From positions 1-14,653 of the forward strand of contig JBEKPV010000077.1 of assembly GCA_049520395.1 (NCBI GenBank): DNA of 14,653 nucleotides, given 5' to 3'. A model generated the notes under the pieces. That model was not told where the DNA came from, ran no database searches, and saw nothing but the letters and a program-made list of their open reading frames with translations. Source of the stretch: UBA1161 sp049520395. GTDB taxonomy: Bacteria > Planctomycetota > Phycisphaerae > Tepidisphaerales > Tepidisphaeraceae. The translations under genes and the position numbers were made by a program. Below, piece after piece: positions 12,802-14,653 of this stretch; within the stretch, counting starts at the first letter, position 1; each line of letters starts with the position of its first letter.

Positions 12802-14653
12802 TCAAACCTCCTGTTCCATGGGCTCGGGCGGCAACTGGGCCTCCGGCGGCTCATCCGTCACCTGCGCGGACTGGAAAAGTTGCTGCTGCTGTAAACGCTT
12901 GAGTCGCCGAGTTCCCTCGCCGGCAAGCTCGACCCGCCCGCGGGCGCCCAGCGCCGTCTGGAGTTCATCCACCATCGCTCGCGTCGGCCGCAGATACCAC
13001 TGCTCGTCGAGGCGAATGAGCGCCTTTTTGATCCCCTGGGCCGGAATCTGCAAAAATGTCTTAACCCGTCCGCGGTGACGAGCCAGCACGGGTTTCAAAT
13101 CCGCCAAAATTGAACCCGAGTCGGCCACATCGATCTGTACCTTCACATCGCTGGTTAACTTCGATATAGCCTCCTCAATCGGCAGCAATTCGTTGACCAG
13201 GAGCCCAGGCGCTTCCCGCCGTTTGTCGATCTTCCCCTTTATGAAAACAATCTGCTCCGCGTCAACGGCGCTGGGATATTTCTTCAGCGTCTCCGCATAC
13301 GTCTCGGCAAAGAGGGTCGCTTCGACCTGCCCCTCCAAATCCTCCAGCGTAACGATGGCCATCGGCTTTCCTTCTGATCGCCCCTTCTTGGCGACGGTTT
13401 TTTTCACGCGGCTGATGATGCCGCCGATGGTAACTTCCGCCCCCTCGGGCATTTTCAATATATCCCGCGTGGTCGCGGTCGAGTAATTGGTAAGCGCCGC
13501 CTGATGCTCGGCCAGCGGATGGCTGGTCACGTAAAAACCGAGCAGGTCCTTTTCGAATTTCAGCAAATCGGCGCTGGGGATTTCGGGAATATCCGGCAGG
13601 CCATCGGTCGCTGCGCGATTCGCCGCCGGCGTTTCAGCCGCGCCGAAAATGTTTAGTTGCCCGGAACGCTGGTCCTGCTGTAATTGCTGGCCCATTTCGA
13701 CGGCCCGGTCGAGAACCGCCAGCAGTTGTGACCGCCGCGCGCCGGTCGAAGAAAACGCGCCGCATTTAACCAAAGCCTCGGTCGTTGAGCGCGTCACCTG
13801 CCGACCATCCACGCGCTCGCAAAAATCGAAAATATTCAAAAACTCCCCGCGCCTATTGCGTTGCTCGATAACGGCCTCGGCAGCTTTCTCGCCGATCCCG
13901 CGAACCGCCACCAAGCCGAAGCGTATCACGCCGGTCTGAACGGGCGCTTTGCGTTTCCCGCCGGGTTCCTCGATGTAAACCGGCGTAAAATCTTTGCCGG
14001 AATCGTTGATGTCCGGCGGCAGGACGCGGATGCCGCGCTGTTTCTCCCCGATCGTCATCCGGTGGCATTCCTCAATGTATTCGACGACTTTGTCGGTATT
14101 CCCCATTTCAAACGTGAGCAGGGCGGCCATGTATTCCACCGGATGATACGTCTTCATATAGGCGGTCTGAAAAGCGACGATCGCGTAGCGCGTGGAATGG
14201 CTCTTATTAAACCCGTAGCCGCCAAATTTCAGGATCAGCTCGAAAATGTCGTCGGCTTGATCCTTCTCGATCCCCTTGGCGCGGGCCCCTTTGACAAAAT
14301 CCGGCCGGAATTTGGCGATGACGTCGGTCTGCTTTTTGCCGATGGCTTTGATCAATTTGTATGCGTCGCTCAGCTCGATGCCGCCAAGCTGGTTGAAGAT
14401 GCGCATCACCTGTTCCTGGTAGACCATGATCCCATAGGTATCGGAGAGGATTTCGTCCATGATCGGGTGGACCAGGGGGACTTTTTCGCGTCCATGCTTG
14501 CGGTTGCAATAAAGCGGAATCAGCTCCATCGGCCCCGGCCGATAGAGCGCATTGGCGGCGATCAAATCCTCCAGCCGATCCGGCTGCATCTTCATCACCA
14601 AATCGCGCATCCCCCCCGATTCAAATTGGAAAATCCCCTTGGTTTCGCCCCGG
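12802..14653 (-). CDS. dnaE: DNA polymerase III alpha subunit, C-terminal half (5' end outside window)
   Basis: Replicative polymerase subunit; 616 residues are present and the frame is open to the window edge. The fragment begins RGETKGIFQFESGGMRDL, equivalent to about residue 600 of E. coli DnaE, so the PHP domain and the catalytic aspartates lie outside. Visible landmarks are LYRPGPMELIP, YGIMVYQEQVM and the fingers motif FGGYGFNKSHSTRYA, then LPPDIN and the tandem helix-hairpin-helix region (VRGIGEKAAEAVIEQR). A clamp-binding pentapeptide QLNIF follows at fragment residues 332-336 (13645-13659). Next come an OB-fold domain (VTIGGIISRVKK...VTLEDLEGQVEATLF) and the C-terminal tau-binding region. 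No intein or frameshift is seen. It heads the run with the DinB-like and GT-C genes. Confidence 0.96.
   Translation of the reverse strand, partial: RGETKGIFQFESGGMRDLVMKMQPDRLEDLIAANALYRPGPMELIPLYCNRKHGREKVPLVHPIMDEILSDTYGIMVYQEQVMRIFNQLGGIELSDAYKLIKAIGKKQTDVIAKFRPDFVKGARAKGIEKDQADDIFELILKFGGYGFNKSHSTRYAIVAFQTAYMKTYHPVEYMAALLTFEMGNTDKVVEYIEECHRMTIGEKQRGIRVLPPDINDSGKDFTPVYIEEPGGKRKAPVQTGVIRFGLVAVRGIGEKAAEAVIEQRNRRGEFLNIFDFCERVDGRQVTRSTTEALVKCGAFSSTGARRSQLLAVLDRAVEMGQQLQQDQRSGQLNIFGAAETPAANRAATDGLPDIPEIPSADLLKFEKDLLGFYVTSHPLAEHQAALTNYSTATTRDILKMPEGAEVTIGGIISRVKKTVAKKGRSEGKPMAIVTLEDLEGQVEATLFAETYAETLKKYPSAVDAEQIVFIKGKIDKRREAPGLLVNELLPIEEAISKLTSDVKVQIDVADSGSILADLKPVLARHRGRVKTFLQIPAQGIKKALIRLDEQWYLRPTRAMVDELQTALGARGRVELAGEGTRRLKRLQQQQLFQSAQVTDEPPEAQLPPEPMEQEV
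12807..12812 (-). promoter_or_regulatory. Shine-Dalgarno AGGAGG inside the end of dnaE
   Basis: A perfect AGGAGG overlaps the last sense codons of dnaE (Gln-Glu-Val-stop) and sits 12 bases before the ATG at 12794, slightly further than usual. It supports tight coupling of the DinB-like gene to dnaE. Confidence 0.7.
13645..13659 (-). other. Sliding-clamp binding motif QLNIF in DnaE
   Basis: The five codons for Gln-Leu-Asn-Ile-Phe lie between the helix-hairpin-helix and OB-fold parts of DnaE, the same relative place as the internal beta-clamp motif QADMF in E. coli. They fit the QL(S/D)LF-type consensus better than the E. coli site does. Confidence 0.7.

Noticed and set aside
12297..12854. DinB-like protein as DNA polymerase IV next to dnaE
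   Set aside because: The sequence has the His triad of the DinB/YfiT metal-binding superfamily, not Y-family polymerase motifs; the shared name is historical.
1..14653. tRNA, rRNA, CRISPR, transposase or attachment sites
   Set aside because: I looked for these on both strands and saw none; the only tandem repeats are the protein-coding TPR units.

Overview
The window looks like bacterial chromosome. By eye G+C is moderately high, roughly 55-60%. The best guess is a member of the Planctomycetota (Phycisphaerae-like), because large multicopy families of TPR-plus-GT41 (SPINDLY/OGT-like) proteins and planctomycete-like housekeeping genes occur together there. That assignment is inference, since no rRNA or other decisive marker lies in the window.

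Region 1 (1-9604, minus strand) is the main feature: five consecutive large genes, each an N-terminal array of 34-residue tetratricopeptide repeats (TPRs) joined to a C-terminal glycosyltransferase domain. Transcription runs from high to low coordinates. The first gene (7643-9604) has 11 TPRs and a GT9-like domain. The next four (5487-7646, 3307-5490, 1235-3310 and 1-1238, the last cut by the window edge) have 9, 9, 8 and 5 TPRs and a GT41 (O-GlcNAc transferase/SPINDLY-type) domain. All four junctions are ATGA stop/start overlaps, and three of them show no Shine-Dalgarno sequence, so the array reads as one translationally coupled operon. Three GT41 domains belong to one close subfamily. The fourth, sandwiched between them, is a different subtype.

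Region 2 (9656-10297, minus) is an NADP-binding F420-reductase-like oxidoreductase, 51 bases upstream of the array and in the same direction. Region 3 (10298-10603) is a divergent intergenic region. It holds a TTGCA-rich dyad, a good match to a sigma-54 promoter on the plus strand, and a very stable hairpin.

Region 4 (10604-11056, plus) is a GNAT-type acetyltransferase whose tail overlaps the convergent gene below by 30 bases.

Region 5 (11027-14653, minus) is a compact run: dnaE (replicative DNA polymerase III alpha subunit, 5' part outside the window), then a DinB-superfamily metal-binding protein 7 bases downstream, then a polytopic GT-C/PMT-like membrane glycosyltransferase 16 bases further on.

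The glycosyltransferase array probably modifies proteins in the cytoplasm. The TPR superhelices would choose acceptors or partners, and fixed stoichiometry would come from translational coupling. The sequence shows neither the acceptors nor the sugar donors.
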